Assembly (NCBI GenBank): GCA_002432025.1
Contig: DJFE01000021.1
Span: 19,403-83,402, forward strand
Direction: 5' to 3'
DNA length: 64,000 nucleotides
DNA from: Candidatus Avelusimicrobium stercoris
GTDB taxonomy: Bacteria; Elusimicrobiota; Elusimicrobia; Elusimicrobiales; Elusimicrobiaceae
Each line of letters starts with the position of its first letter. Position 1 is the first letter of the stretch. Under the pieces are notes generated by a model. The model saw only the letters and a list, made by a program, of their open reading frames with translations. It ran no database searches and was not told the DNA's origin. The position numbers and the translations under genes were made by a program. Below, piece after piece: positions 1 through 9,659 of the stretch.

Positions 1-1169
1 CGCGCGGGCTGGATTATTCCAAATTCCGCTTGCAGCCGTCGGATAACCCGTTGCAGCCGATATCCCACTTTACCGATGTAAAAGCCCAACAACAGCGCCA
101 GTTTTTAAGTTGCCACATTACCCGTACCACTTTGGAAACGGATAAAATTCTGCGCGCCAATTTCCAACGCTCGGCTATGTACAGCGGGCATATCCACGGG
201 ATGGGGCCGCGCTATTGCCCGTCGGTAGAGGATAAAATTAAAAAATTCCCCGATGTTACCAGCCACCCGCTGTTTTTGGAGCCTGAGGGCTTCCACACGG
301 AGGAATATTATATACAGGGCTTTTCTACCAGTATGCCCGAGGATGTGCAGCGCGCCTTGATAAAGTCCGTGCCGGGTATGGAAAAAGCCTCTATCACCCG
401 CCCCGGTTACGCGGTGGAATACGACTTTTCCGACCCGCGCGATTTGTTCCCGTCCCTGGAAAGCAAACTCGTGCCCAACTTGTTTTTAGGCGGGCAGATT
501 AACGGTACGACCGGTTACGAAGAAGCCGGCGGACAAGGTTTAATGGCGGGTATCAATGCGGCCTTAAAAACCTTGGGCAAGGAGCCCTTTGTCCTGCGCC
601 GCGATGAAGCCTATATTGGCGTACTGATTGATGATTTGGTAAATAAGGGTGTAAACGAGCCCTACCGTATGTTTACCTCTCGCGCCGAATACCGCATTTT
701 ACTGCGTAACGACAATGCGGACTTGCGCTTAATGCCCCACGCCTTTGAACTGGGGTTACTGGAAGAAAAATATAAAGTGCCGTTTGAAAAATACCGCGCC
801 CTGTGCGAGAAATTAATTGAACATCCCGGCGCGCAAGTGGACGAAGCCGACGAAGATTTGTTCCCGTGGACGGTGGAAAAAGCCCGTACCCACGCCGATA
901 TTCACAATAAATACGCAGGATACTACGAGCGTAACAAAAAGGATGCCGAAAAACTGGCGGAAATGGATAATATCAAAATCCCGGAAGGGTTTGACCCGTC
1001 CTCTGTGCGCGGCATTTTGTTTGAAAGCGCCCAAAAACTGCGCGAGGTAAAGCCGCAAACCTTGGGGCAGGCCGGGCGTATCCCGGGCGTAACCCCGGCG
1101 GATTTACAGTTGCTGGCGGTGCATATTGAACGCTACCGGAGACTCAAAAATGCTCAAAACGCTGACTGA
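1..1169 (+). CDS. mnmG: tRNA uridine-5-carboxymethylaminomethyl modification enzyme MnmG (GidA), C-terminal part
   Basis: The gene enters from before the window in reading frame 3 and ends at TGA 1167-1169, so only the C-terminal ~388 residues are visible. With MnmE, MnmG installs the cmnm5 group on U34 of certain tRNAs, using FAD. The MnmG signature region is clear: a stretch with GPRYCPSVEDK, then PGYAVEYDF, then LFLGGQINGTTGYEEAGGQG, then the helical C-terminal domain ending in the family-typical IPGVTPADLQLL. It is the first gene of a same-strand run; rsmG starts inside its last 20 bases. The mnmG-rsmG pairing is common in bacteria. The identification is secure; only the N-terminal FAD-binding part is missing because of the window edge. 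Confidence 0.97.
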   Translation, partial: RGLDYSKFRLQPSDNPLQPISHFTDVKAQQQRQFLSCHITRTTLETDKILRANFQRSAMYSGHIHGMGPRYCPSVEDKIKKFPDVTSHPLFLEPEGFHTEEYYIQGFSTSMPEDVQRALIKSVPGMEKASITRPGYAVEYDFSDPRDLFPSLESKLVPNLFLGGQINGTTGYEEAGGQGLMAGINAALKTLGKEPFVLRRDEAYIGVLIDDLVNKGVNEPYRMFTSRAEYRILLRNDNADLRLMPHAFELGLLEEKYKVPFEKYRALCEKLIEHPGAQVDEADEDLFPWTVEKARTHADIHNKYAGYYERNKKDAEKLAEMDNIKIPEGFDPSSVRGILFESAQKLREVKPQTLGQAGRIPGVTPADLQLLAVHIERYRRLKNAQNAD

Positions 1170-1794
1170 TTTTGCTAAAACGCTTAATTTGCCACTTACC
1201 CCGGCGCAGGCTGAAAAAATGCTGGCTTACGCCAACTTGGTTTGGGGCAAAAAGGACTTTTTAAACTTAACTAGCGCGGCTGATTTAAACGAAGTTATCA
1301 CCCGCCACATTTGCGACGGCCTTACCGCGGCGGCCAAAATAAACGGCCTGCTACACGCTAAAAAGGTGGCCAGTCCGCAGGTGGCCGACGTAGGCGCGGG
1401 GGCCGGGTATATTGGTATTACGGTGGCGCTTGCCTTGCCGGAAATTCAGGTAACGCTGGTAGAAAGCATTGAAAAGCGTTGCTCGTTTATGAACTGGGCC
1501 CTTATGCAACTGGGCGTTAAAAACGCTAAGGTAAAACAGGCCCGCTTGGGGCAGGGGACTTCGTTTGCGTTTGATTTTGTAACCGAGCGCGCTATGGGGC
1601 AACTGCCCGATATATTGGAAATTTGTTTAAGCGCGCTTAAACCGGGAGGAGTGTTTATTGCTTTTCAGGGCGAACACCCGCAGGCGGATATGTGCCACCC
1701 GGAAAAATACCAAGGAATTTTGCTCGGCGTAGAGCGTTATACCTTGCCGGATGACGGTAAAAAGCGTCATTTGGCGTTGTTTGGAAGAATTTAA
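1150..1794 (+). CDS. rsmG: 16S rRNA (guanine-527-N7)-methyltransferase RsmG
   Basis: SAM-dependent methyltransferase that makes m7G527 in 16S rRNA. The 214-residue product has the Rossmann SAM-binding loop VADVGAGAGYIG, the family N-terminus (KKDFLNLTS followed by ITRHICDGL) and a late ERAMGQLPDILE segment. ATG 1150 is chosen because GGAG (1138-1141) lies about 8 bases upstream; a TTG at 1126 would extend it but has no such site. It overlaps the end of mnmG by 20 bases, and its TAA shares bases with the next ATG (TAATG), which suggests translational coupling. Family length fits. Confidence 0.95.
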   Translation: MLKTLTDFAKTLNLPLTPAQAEKMLAYANLVWGKKDFLNLTSAADLNEVITRHICDGLTAAAKINGLLHAKKVASPQVADVGAGAGYIGITVALALPEIQVTLVESIEKRCSFMNWALMQLGVKNAKVKQARLGQGTSFAFDFVTERAMGQLPDILEICLSALKPGGVFIAFQGEHPQADMCHPEKYQGILLGVERYTLPDDGKKRHLALFGRI

Positions 1795-3110
1795 TGGATA
1801 CCTTTAAAAAGTTAGCCTGTCTTGCGCTGATACTTGCGGTGATGTTGTGCACACCGCACGTCTTGCGTTCGTTCGGGCTGACGGCCAAGGACGTGGTAAA
1901 CGCCTTGTTCTCGGAAACGCCGCGCGAGGATGCCGTTCCGCTCCCGGTGCCCGAAAAGGAAGCCCCGGCTCCCGCCGTGGACCCCAACCGCGGGCACGCG
2001 CGCGAAAACCGGCCCGATATTTCGGTGCCGCCCCCGGCTTCGGCCTCGGCTGTGGAATATTCGCCCGAGGAGGAAAAGAAATTTAACGAAATGATTTCCG
2101 GTTTGGAACACGTGGCTTTAAATGCGCCCAAGAGCGAAGGGGCCGCCTTGGAAGCCGTACCCGTTCCAGCCTACCGCCCGACGGATTCGGCGCATAAGGT
2201 GCGTTGGTCTCCGCCACCGCCCGGCTTTTTAACGGCAGATACGTTTAACTATTTAATTTACCGCGAAAAAAATCCCGTTACGGAAAATATCAAAACGGTG
2301 TTGGATACGATTCACGGTAATTTGATGCTGGATTTAACCCCGTTTACGCTGGTTATCAAGCCCAACAAAATTTTGGTTATGCTGTTTGGCGAAAAGGACA
2401 GTTATATGAGTTTTACCAAGCGTCCGGCGTGGTCGGGCGCGTCTTCGGACTTGCGGGCCGATACAATGTATGTAATAGAGGGCAATAGTTTTTACCCGCT
2501 TTCCGTACACGAACTGACGCATTTGTATTTTGACGGGTACTTCTTGCCTACGATATCCCCGTTGTGGCTGTCCGAGGGGATGGCGGTATATATGCAGATT
2601 TACGCCACCAAGCAAAAGCCCAGTTGGGTGGACAGAAGCCTCTTGCGCATTGTGCAGGGTACTTATATTCCGCTGGAAGAAATGACCCAAACCGAGGATT
2701 TAAGCCAATACCCTAACGATAAAGCGGAACTGTGGTACACGCAGGCGTATAGTTTGGTGGATTATTTGTTAAACTCCCGCACGCGGGACGAATTTTATAA
2801 ATTAAGCACGGAAATAAAGGCCAAAACCCCTTTGCATCAGGCCTTGTACCGCGCGTTCGGTATGCCCTTTAATAAGGTGAGCGTATTGGAAAATGTGTGG
2901 CTGCACGATTTGCAAAAGGCGTATCAGGCGGGCAAACTGGTTTCGCCCCAAAAAACGCCCGCACCGCAGAAGCCGGCCGCTGCTAAAAAGCCGGAACCTG
3001 CCAAACAGCCGCAGGCCGCCACTAAACCGGCCCCCAAACCGCAGCCCAAAAAGGCGCCCCAGCAAACGAAGATTAACAAATTGCAAATGGTGCCTGTGAT
3101 GAAGTATTAG
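1794..3110 (+). CDS. Exported gluzincin-like (peptidase MA-type) protein with Pro/Ala/Lys-rich tail
   Basis: A 438-residue protein with an N-terminal hydrophobic segment (residues ~6-20) that looks like a signal peptide or membrane anchor, then a long Pro-rich low-complexity region. A compact domain carries HELTH at residues 239-243 and a downstream LSEG with Glu261. That HExxH plus distal Glu layout matches zinc gluzincins such as the peptidase MA family. The C-terminal ~60 residues are Pro/Ala/Lys/Gln repeats, possibly for wall or polyanion contact (inference). It sits between rsmG and rsmH, where division operons usually have mraZ or nothing. Target and activity are unknown. Start ATG overlaps the rsmG stop. 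Confidence 0.75.
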   Translation: MDTFKKLACLALILAVMLCTPHVLRSFGLTAKDVVNALFSETPREDAVPLPVPEKEAPAPAVDPNRGHARENRPDISVPPPASASAVEYSPEEEKKFNEMISGLEHVALNAPKSEGAALEAVPVPAYRPTDSAHKVRWSPPPPGFLTADTFNYLIYREKNPVTENIKTVLDTIHGNLMLDLTPFTLVIKPNKILVMLFGEKDSYMSFTKRPAWSGASSDLRADTMYVIEGNSFYPLSVHELTHLYFDGYFLPTISPLWLSEGMAVYMQIYATKQKPSWVDRSLLRIVQGTYIPLEEMTQTEDLSQYPNDKAELWYTQAYSLVDYLLNSRTRDEFYKLSTEIKAKTPLHQALYRAFGMPFNKVSVLENVWLHDLQKAYQAGKLVSPQKTPAPQKPAAAKKPEPAKQPQAATKPAPKPQPKKAPQQTKINKLQMVPVMKY

Positions 3111-3119
3111 GAGAATTTT

Positions 3120-4013
3120 ATGACAGAACAACTTTGGACCCATATCCCCATTATGGCCGCGCAGATAGCGGACTATTTGCTTACCAATTTTGAAGGCACT
3201 TATATTGACGGAACCTTGGGCCTTGGCGGGCATACCAAGTATTTTTTAAGCCACTTGGGCGCGCGTGCGTGCGTGTTGGGCTTTGATAAGGACGAGGAAG
3301 CCCTGAAAATGGCCCAAGAACGCGTAAACGACCCGCGTTTAAAAGCGTTTCATAAAAGTTATACCGAGGCTCCGGCGGTGCTGAAAGAATTAAATCTTCC
3401 GGGGGCGGACGGCGCGCTGTTTGATTTGGGGTTAAGTTCTTACCAGTTGGATAACCCGGCGCGCGGATTTAGCATTTTGCGCGACGGCCCTCTGGATATG
3501 CGCTTTGACAAGCAAAATCCGTTAAGTGCGGCCGTTATCGTAAACACTTGGCCAATGGCGGAATTGGAGCGCGTTTTGACCCAATACGGCGAGGAACGCA
3601 ACGCTACTAAACTTGCGCTTGCCATTATGCACGCCCGCAAGGAAGCCCCCATTGAAACCACCCAGCGCTTAAAAGAGGTGGTGGAAACAGTGTACGGCCC
3701 CAAGCGCGGTAAAACGCACCCGGCCACGCAAACCTTTCAGGCGTTGCGTATTGCCTGTAACCGGGAATTAGAATCGGTGGAGCAGGTGCTCAACTCGCTG
3801 GCGGAAATCATTAAGCCGGGCGGCCGGGCGGCTATTTTAACCTTCCACTCGTTGGAGGACCGCTTGGTAAAGACCCATTTTAAGGCCTTGGCGCAAAGCG
3901 GGGAGTGGAAACTGGTTACCAAGCACGCCCTCGCGCCGGATTACGCAGAAGTCCGCCAGAACCGCCGTGCCCGCAGCGCCAAATTGCGCGTAATTGAAAG
4001 AGTGAAAAAATGA
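3120..4013 (+). CDS. rsmH: 16S rRNA (cytosine-1402-N4)-methyltransferase RsmH (MraW)
   Basis: RsmH N4-methylates C1402 in the ribosomal P site. The 297-residue sequence opens with HIPIMAAQIADYL and the SAM loop TYIDGTLGLGGHTKYFL, followed by GALFDLGLSSYQLD and the RGFS-rich loop, and ends with the usual basic RRARSAKLRVIER. An AGGAG lies just upstream of ATG 3120. In most bacteria this gene opens the mra/dcw division cluster after mraZ; mraZ is not seen here. The TGA overlaps the ftsL ATG by four bases (ATGA). Confidence 0.97.
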   Translation: MTEQLWTHIPIMAAQIADYLLTNFEGTYIDGTLGLGGHTKYFLSHLGARACVLGFDKDEEALKMAQERVNDPRLKAFHKSYTEAPAVLKELNLPGADGALFDLGLSSYQLDNPARGFSILRDGPLDMRFDKQNPLSAAVIVNTWPMAELERVLTQYGEERNATKLALAIMHARKEAPIETTQRLKEVVETVYGPKRGKTHPATQTFQALRIACNRELESVEQVLNSLAEIIKPGGRAAILTFHSLEDRLVKTHFKALAQSGEWKLVTKHALAPDYAEVRQNRRARSAKLRVIERVKK

Positions 4014-4267
4014 AATACTTTGTGTTATTATTTATCTTGTGTTTGTTTGGTTTTATGGTGGCGGCGATGCGTATTGAAATTAACCGCTCGGGCCGGGCGA
4101 TTAGCCAGGTACAAAACGAGGTGGAAATTAAAGAAGCCCGCAACCAATATTTGGAACTGGAAATTGCCCGCTTGTCCGGGCCCCAGCACGTTACGGCTTA
4201 CGCGCAGGAAAAGTTGGGTTTAGTACCTGCCAAGCCGCACGAAATTATTATTTTGGACGATAAATAA
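4010..4267 (+). CDS. ftsL: FtsL-like divisome protein
   Basis: An 85-residue bitopic protein: a very short cytoplasmic N-terminus, one membrane helix (~3-20), then a coiled coil rich in Glu/Ile/Leu and the typical closing QEKLGLVPAKPHEIIIL. FtsL joins FtsB and FtsQ to activate FtsWI. Sequence conservation in this family is poor; the call rests on architecture, the closing motif and the exact position between rsmH and ftsI. ATG 4010 overlaps the rsmH stop, and ftsI begins two bases after its stop. Confidence 0.85.
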   Translation: MKYFVLLFILCLFGFMVAAMRIEINRSGRAISQVQNEVEIKEARNQYLELEIARLSGPQHVTAYAQEKLGLVPAKPHEIIILDDK

Positions 4268-4269
4268 GT

Positions 4270-5982
4270 ATGTTTAAAAGACCCCTCTCATCCCCGGATG
4301 TATTTAACGTCAAAAGCCGGATGAAGATTGCCGTAAGGCTCATTTTAGTTGCGCCGCTGCTGATTTTTTGCAAACTCTTTTATATGCAAACCTTCCAGCA
4401 CGACGAGTTTTCGGATAAGGCGGAGCGCGCCATTTATAACTATCTGGCCGAGGACCGCCTGCGCGGAAAAATTCTGGACGTAAACGGACGCGTGTTGGCT
4501 GAATCGGTCCGCACGCACTCCTGCGGCATAAATAAACGCTATGTAAAGAATAAAGACAAAACAGTAGCCTTTTTATCCGAAACCTTGGGTTTACCCAAAT
4601 CATTTATTTTAAATAAATGGAAGACTTCGGCCAATTTCTTTTTTTTAGCGAAGAAAATCAAGCCGGATAATTACATTAAAATTTCTCAAATTATGCGCAC
4701 TTCGCTGGGGCAAGGTTTGGAACTTTCTCCTGAATACACGCGTATTAACCCGTATAAGGATAGCGCGTTGGATATTATTGGAAAGTCAAACTCCAAAAAC
4801 TTGGGGCTCTCCGGCGTGGAGCAAATGTTCAACCGTGAACTCAGCCAGGATATCAGCAAAAAGCGCGCCAAACGCGCCCGCCGCGGCGAAATCATTTACG
4901 ATAGAAAATTAAAAGAGGAACTTTCCGTCGCTAACGTTTATTTGACGATAGACGAGGTCGCCCAGTTCTATGCCGAAACCGCCCTCAAACGCGCGGTGGA
5001 TTCCGTAGGGGCCGAACACGGCATTGCAATTGTGCAGGAACCGAAAACGGGCAAAATTTTGGCCGCCGCTTCCTACCCGGTTATAGACGGTCAGTCCTTG
5101 GCGTTCCAATTTACTTATGAGCCGGGTTCCACCTTTAAAACGATTGCCGTTTCCTCTGCGCTGGATGCGGGTGTCGTCAGCGTTACGGACAGTATTGATA
5201 TGGAAGGCCGCCGCTGGGAAGTGGCCCGCGGGGTCGTTGTGCGCGATAACCAGCACAAAAAGGATTTCCTTTCTATTCCCGAGATTATGCAACTTTCCTC
5301 AAACATCGGCGCCGGGAAAATTGCCGTAGAATTGGGCGCCAAAAACCTGTTCTATTATATTAAGGCCTTCGGCTTTGGCACCAAGACGGATATTAACTTT
5401 AACGGCGAGTCCAAGGGCAATGTTCCCCCGTATAACAAATGGACCAAAGTAGATACCGCCACTAAGGGGTATGGCTACGGGGTGGCCGTTACGCCTATCC
5501 AGTTGATTAACGCCTATTCCGCGGTGGCAAACGGCGGCGTGCTGATGCAGCCGCATCTGATTGACCGCATTGAATACGCGGGCGGCAAGGTGGAAAAACT
5601 TTCCAAACCCGTAAAAATCCGCCGCGTCTTGCGCGAGGAAACCTCTCAAACGATGATAAAAGTATTGGAAAGCGTGGTAGAGGCCGGCTCGGGTAAGCGC
5701 GCGCGCATTGCGGGCTATACAGTGGCCGGAAAAACGGGTACGGCTGAAAAATTGAGCAAAGAGGGGGGGTACGCCAAGCGAAGCCATATTGCTTCGTTCT
5801 GCGGTTTTGTGCCCGCCAGCGACCCGCAATTTACGATTTTAGTAGTATTGGATAACCCCGCCAAATACACCTTTGGCGGTACTGCCGCCGCTCCGGCCTT
5901 TAAAGAAATTGCCGAGCGGCTGCTGGCCTTAAAGGGCGTCCCACCCGACCAGTTGGACTTTGAGCCGGGCGCCAAGATTTGA
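4270..5982 (+). CDS. ftsI: Peptidoglycan D,D-transpeptidase FtsI (PBP3-type)
   Basis: Septal transpeptidase of 570 residues. One N-terminal membrane helix (~22-42) precedes the dimerisation domain (RGKILDVNGRVLAES) and the transpeptidase domain. All three catalytic motifs are visible: STFK with Ser287, SSN at 343-345 and KTGT at 488-491. There is no C-terminal PASTA domain. It follows ftsL by two bases and is followed by murF; murE, normally next, is absent. ATG 4270 follows the ftsL stop directly, so translation is probably coupled. Confidence 0.95.
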   Translation: MFKRPLSSPDVFNVKSRMKIAVRLILVAPLLIFCKLFYMQTFQHDEFSDKAERAIYNYLAEDRLRGKILDVNGRVLAESVRTHSCGINKRYVKNKDKTVAFLSETLGLPKSFILNKWKTSANFFFLAKKIKPDNYIKISQIMRTSLGQGLELSPEYTRINPYKDSALDIIGKSNSKNLGLSGVEQMFNRELSQDISKKRAKRARRGEIIYDRKLKEELSVANVYLTIDEVAQFYAETALKRAVDSVGAEHGIAIVQEPKTGKILAAASYPVIDGQSLAFQFTYEPGSTFKTIAVSSALDAGVVSVTDSIDMEGRRWEVARGVVVRDNQHKKDFLSIPEIMQLSSNIGAGKIAVELGAKNLFYYIKAFGFGTKTDINFNGESKGNVPPYNKWTKVDTATKGYGYGVAVTPIQLINAYSAVANGGVLMQPHLIDRIEYAGGKVEKLSKPVKIRRVLREETSQTMIKVLESVVEAGSGKRARIAGYTVAGKTGTAEKLSKEGGYAKRSHIASFCGFVPASDPQFTILVVLDNPAKYTFGGTAAAPAFKEIAERLLALKGVPPDQLDFEPGAKI

Positions 5983-5999
5983 TTTAGTAAGGAGACCGT

Positions 6000-7343
6000 A
6001 TGAAACTTAATTTGTCTGTCCGCAAAATTGCGGAAATTACTGGGGCGGAACTTATTTCACCCGCGCCGGACACACTTGTAACCGCTTTTGTTACCGATTC
6101 GCGCGTGGTGGCCCCGGGCGATGCGTTCATCGCCTTGAAAGGCCAAAAGCACGACGCCCGCAAATTTATCCCTGATGTGCTTGCCAAAGGGGCAAGCGTT
6201 ATCTTGGCCGAAAAAGGCTTTGACGTACCCAAAAATTCCAAGGCGTCCTTTTTGCTGGTGGATGATTCGTTAAAGGCGCTCCAAGCCCTTGCCAAATACC
6301 ACCGCTTAAACAGCACCTTAAAGGTGGCCGCTATTACGGGCTCCAACGGTAAAAGCACCACCAAACAAATGCTTCGCGCCATTTGCGAAACCGCGGGCGA
6401 AACGGCCGCCAATATGGGTAATTTTAACAACCAGTTCGGCGTGCCCTTTTCCTTATTGGAAATCCAGCCCAAACACAAATTTGGCGTGTTTGAACTGGGC
6501 GCTTCCCACCCCGGCGATATTTTGGAAACGGCCTCTTTGGCGGTGCCGGATGTGGCGGTAATTACCAATGTGGGGCCGTCCCACCTGGAATTTTTCCACG
6601 ATTTGGAAACCATTTATAAAACCAAAACCGAAATTGCCCAATGTTTAAATTTCGGCGGAACCTTGGTGTATAACGCCGACGATGAATATTTATCCCGCCT
6701 GAAAACGGAGTTTAAGGGCAAAAGTTTGTCCTTTGGCTTTCACCCGGGGGCGGACTTGCAGATTTTAGATACCGAAAAATTCTCGTTTACCTATAAGGGC
6801 GAAGCCTATGTGCTGGATTTGAATTTGGCCCGCCACGATAAGTTAAATGCGGCGGCGGCCGCTGCGGCGGCTATTGCATTAGGCCTGTATATGGATAATG
6901 TAAAGAAGGGGCTGCTTTCCTTTACGCCGATGCCGATGCGTATGGAACATTTGCATAAAAACGGCGTGGAATTTATCTTGGATTGCTACAACGCCAACCC
7001 GGCCAGTATGAAGAACGCCCTAGAAATTTTGGGCCGCGCTTGCGACGAGCCGCGCGTAGCGGTGCTGGGTGATATGAAGGAACTGGGCGAAACCTCCAAG
7101 GAATACCACCGCCTGGTGGCCAGAGAGGTGCTTGATAACCACATTAATTATTGCTTTTTGGCGGGGCCGGAAATGAAATACGCCTACGAAAAATTGCAAA
7201 CCGCGCCGGGCGTAAAGGTATTTTACGCCGAAACGCCCCAGGGCTGGACGGGCGAGTTAAAAAAGGTGCTTGCCAAGGGGGGAACCTGCCTAGTTAAAGC
7301 GTCCCGCTCTATGAATTTTGAAAATATTTTAAAGGAGATTTAA
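6000..7343 (+). CDS. murF: UDP-N-acetylmuramoyl-tripeptide--D-alanyl-D-alanine ligase MurF
   Basis: Cytoplasmic ATP-dependent Mur ligase that adds D-Ala-D-Ala to the UDP-MurNAc-tripeptide. The Mur ligase P-loop is GSNGKSTT starting at residue 114; the N-terminal substrate domain has VTDSRVVAPGDAFIAL, the central domain NMGNFNNQFGVPF and VITNVGPSHLEFF, and the C-terminal domain FILDCYNANPASMKNAL and VLGDMKELG. The 447-residue length is normal. AGGAGA precedes ATG 6000. It is the only Mur ligase in this run, so the preceding ligases must be encoded elsewhere. Confidence 0.96.
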   Translation: MKLNLSVRKIAEITGAELISPAPDTLVTAFVTDSRVVAPGDAFIALKGQKHDARKFIPDVLAKGASVILAEKGFDVPKNSKASFLLVDDSLKALQALAKYHRLNSTLKVAAITGSNGKSTTKQMLRAICETAGETAANMGNFNNQFGVPFSLLEIQPKHKFGVFELGASHPGDILETASLAVPDVAVITNVGPSHLEFFHDLETIYKTKTEIAQCLNFGGTLVYNADDEYLSRLKTEFKGKSLSFGFHPGADLQILDTEKFSFTYKGEAYVLDLNLARHDKLNAAAAAAAAIALGLYMDNVKKGLLSFTPMPMRMEHLHKNGVEFILDCYNANPASMKNALEILGRACDEPRVAVLGDMKELGETSKEYHRLVAREVLDNHINYCFLAGPEMKYAYEKLQTAPGVKVFYAETPQGWTGELKKVLAKGGTCLVKASRSMNFENILKEI

Positions 7344-7346
7344 CCC

Positions 7347-8432
7347 GTGCTTTATTATTTATCGCAATTTACTGATAATCTTAGTTTTTTAAATATATTT
7401 AGTTACATCACTTTCCGCACCGGGGCGGCGATATTTACGTCCTTTTTCCTGACGCTTCTTATCGGCCCCAAGGTGGTGGCCAAGTTGCGTTCCTACAAAA
7501 TCCAGCAGATTGAACGCCAATACGGGCCCGCTTCCCACTTGTCTAAAAGCGGTACGCCAACAATGGGCGGGCTGCTGATTTTTGTCAGTTTGATTGCCAG
7601 TGTTCTTCTGTGGGCGCGGTTGGACAGCAACTATATTTGGCTACTGGTGTTTACCACGGTTACGCTTGGAATTGCGGGCGTAATGGACGATTACACCAAA
7701 CTTGTTAAAAAGAACCCGGAAGGGATGAAGTCCTCTATAAAATTGGCTATCCAGTTGTTTACGGCGGTGGTAGTGGTGGGCTATTTGGCCTTAAATCCGC
7801 CGAACGGGGAATATTCCACCTCGCTTATTATCCCGTATATGAGCAAGATGTTTATTGACCTGTCCGTTTTTTATTTTGCGTTTGCAATGTTGGTGATTGT
7901 GGGTTCGTCCAACGCTACGAATCTGACGGACGGCTTGGACGGGCTGGCCAGCGGTTGTATGGTCTTTACGGCGGCCACTTACGGGATTGTGGCGTACTTG
8001 GCGGGCAACTTTCACTTTGCGGATTATTTAAAAATTATTTATGTGCCGGGTGCGGGGGAAATTACCGTGTTTATGGGTGCGCTTATCGGGGCGTGTATGG
8101 GGTTTTTATGGTTCAATTCTTACCCCGCGCAGGTGTTTATGGGTGATACCAGTTCCCTCTTTTTAGGGGGCGTAATCGGTACGGCGGCCCTGTGCGTAAA
8201 GCAGGAACTTTTACTCCCTATTGCGGGCGGTATTTTTGTATTGGAAACCGTGTCCGTTATGCTGCAAATGGGGTACTTTAAATTAACGCACGGCAAGCGG
8301 CTTTTTAAAATGGCGCCTATTCACCACCATTTTGAATTAATGGGTGTGCCGGAACCCAAAGTGATTGTGCGCTTTTGGATTGTGGGCGCAATGCTGATGC
8401 TGTTGGCCTTGGCCTCGCTTAAAATCCGCTAA
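7347..8432 (+). CDS. mraY: Phospho-N-acetylmuramoyl-pentapeptide-transferase MraY
   Basis: Polytopic inner-membrane enzyme (361 residues, about ten helices) that moves phospho-MurNAc-pentapeptide to undecaprenyl phosphate, making lipid I. Signature motifs: SKSGTPTMGG, MDDYTKL with Asp114-Asp115, NATNLTDGLDGLA and MAPIHHHFEL near the end. The start is GTG 7347, supported by AAGGAGAT at ~7332-7339; no nearby ATG has a better site. Only 3 bases separate it from murF. murD, usually next, is missing here. Confidence 0.97.
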   Translation: MLYYLSQFTDNLSFLNIFSYITFRTGAAIFTSFFLTLLIGPKVVAKLRSYKIQQIERQYGPASHLSKSGTPTMGGLLIFVSLIASVLLWARLDSNYIWLLVFTTVTLGIAGVMDDYTKLVKKNPEGMKSSIKLAIQLFTAVVVVGYLALNPPNGEYSTSLIIPYMSKMFIDLSVFYFAFAMLVIVGSSNATNLTDGLDGLASGCMVFTAATYGIVAYLAGNFHFADYLKIIYVPGAGEITVFMGALIGACMGFLWFNSYPAQVFMGDTSSLFLGGVIGTAALCVKQELLLPIAGGIFVLETVSVMLQMGYFKLTHGKRLFKMAPIHHHFELMGVPEPKVIVRFWIVGAMLMLLALASLKIR

Positions 8433-8437
8433 CGCTT

Positions 8438-9658
8438 ATGAAACTATTTAACAAAGCGCCCCATCGGCGCAATACCTTTACGCGGCGCACCTCGTCTATG
8501 GCGGGGCGCGGGTTTTCCGCCGGGCGGCAGACCGGGTGGAGCCCGCTTAAACTGGATATGCGCATATCGTTTATTGCGTTTGCGTTTGTGCTCTTTGGGC
8601 TGATTTTTACCTATTCGTCCAGCGCGTTTGATTCCACGCTCTTCTTTAAACGCCAAATGCTGTTTGATTGTATGGGCGTGTGTGCGGCGTTGTTTTTGTC
8701 GCAGACGTTTGACCGTTTAATGCGCATTAAACTGTTTAAGCCGATAAACCTGATGTATTTTACCTGGGTGCTACTGGTTATTGTGCTTTTTACGCGCCAG
8801 CAGGCCAATGTGCACCGCTGGATTGACTTCGGCTTTTTTAAGTTGCAGCCTTCGGAAATTGCCAAGGTAACCTTGGTGATTTATATTGCCGATTATTTGG
8901 ATAAAGTGGCCGGACGGCTTGCCAAAAATTGGAAACTCCTCATTAACCCTATGCTGGTGGCGGGAATTACCTTGGGGCTTATTTTGCTGGAAAAGGACTT
9001 GGGAACGCCAATTCTTATGGGCGGCGTATTTGCCTTAATGCTGTTAATGGCGGGGGCGCGCTTTTTGCACTTGTGCGTGCCTGGCGTTATACTATCGCCT
9101 GGGCTGTACTATTTGCTTTTTGGCGTGGGGTACAGGCGCGACCGTATGCTGTCCTTTTTAAACCCGTTTGCCACGGAAGGCACAACGGGCTACCAGTTGG
9201 TGCAATCGTTCTTGGCGGTAGGTTCCGGCGGCTGGTTTGGCAAAGGTTTAGGCAACAGCGAACTGAAACTGGAATATTTGCCTGCCGCCCATACGGACTT
9301 TATTTTTTCCATTATGTGCGAGGAAGTGGGGTTGTTTGGCGGTTCCATTATTTTAGGTTTCTTTTGCTGGCTGCTTATCCAAGGGGTCAGTTTGGCCCGC
9401 ATTGCCAAAACGAATTTCCGCAGTTTTACTATTTTCGGGCTGACTTGTACCATTTGCTTGCAGGCGTTTTTTAATATGGCTATGGCTATCGGCCTGCTGC
9501 CCACCAAGGGTATTGCCCTGCCGTTCTTTTCCTACGGCGGTTCGTCTGTGATTATGACGCTTGTAATGATTGGCATTATCTTAAATTTGGCCGCGGTGGA
9601 TAACACGCAAAATAACGTGCGCGAGGACATTACGCACTTTAAAAACAGGAAAAAATAA
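8438..9658 (+). CDS. ftsW: Septal peptidoglycan glycosyltransferase FtsW (SEDS family)
   Basis: SEDS glycosyltransferase (406 residues) that polymerises lipid II at the septum with FtsI. After a basic cytoplasmic N-terminus of ~45 residues come about ten membrane helices. SEDS signatures include KLQPSEIAKV, EKDLGTPILM, the loop GYQLVQSFLAVGSGGWFGKG, LPAAHTDFIFSIMCEEVG with the key Asp, and GIALPFFSYGGSS. The position between mraY and murG favours FtsW over RodA. Confidence 0.95.
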   Translation: MKLFNKAPHRRNTFTRRTSSMAGRGFSAGRQTGWSPLKLDMRISFIAFAFVLFGLIFTYSSSAFDSTLFFKRQMLFDCMGVCAALFLSQTFDRLMRIKLFKPINLMYFTWVLLVIVLFTRQQANVHRWIDFGFFKLQPSEIAKVTLVIYIADYLDKVAGRLAKNWKLLINPMLVAGITLGLILLEKDLGTPILMGGVFALMLLMAGARFLHLCVPGVILSPGLYYLLFGVGYRRDRMLSFLNPFATEGTTGYQLVQSFLAVGSGGWFGKGLGNSELKLEYLPAAHTDFIFSIMCEEVGLFGGSIILGFFCWLLIQGVSLARIAKTNFRSFTIFGLTCTICLQAFFNMAMAIGLLPTKGIALPFFSYGGSSVIMTLVMIGIILNLAAVDNTQNNVREDITHFKNRKK

Positions 9659-9659
9659 T

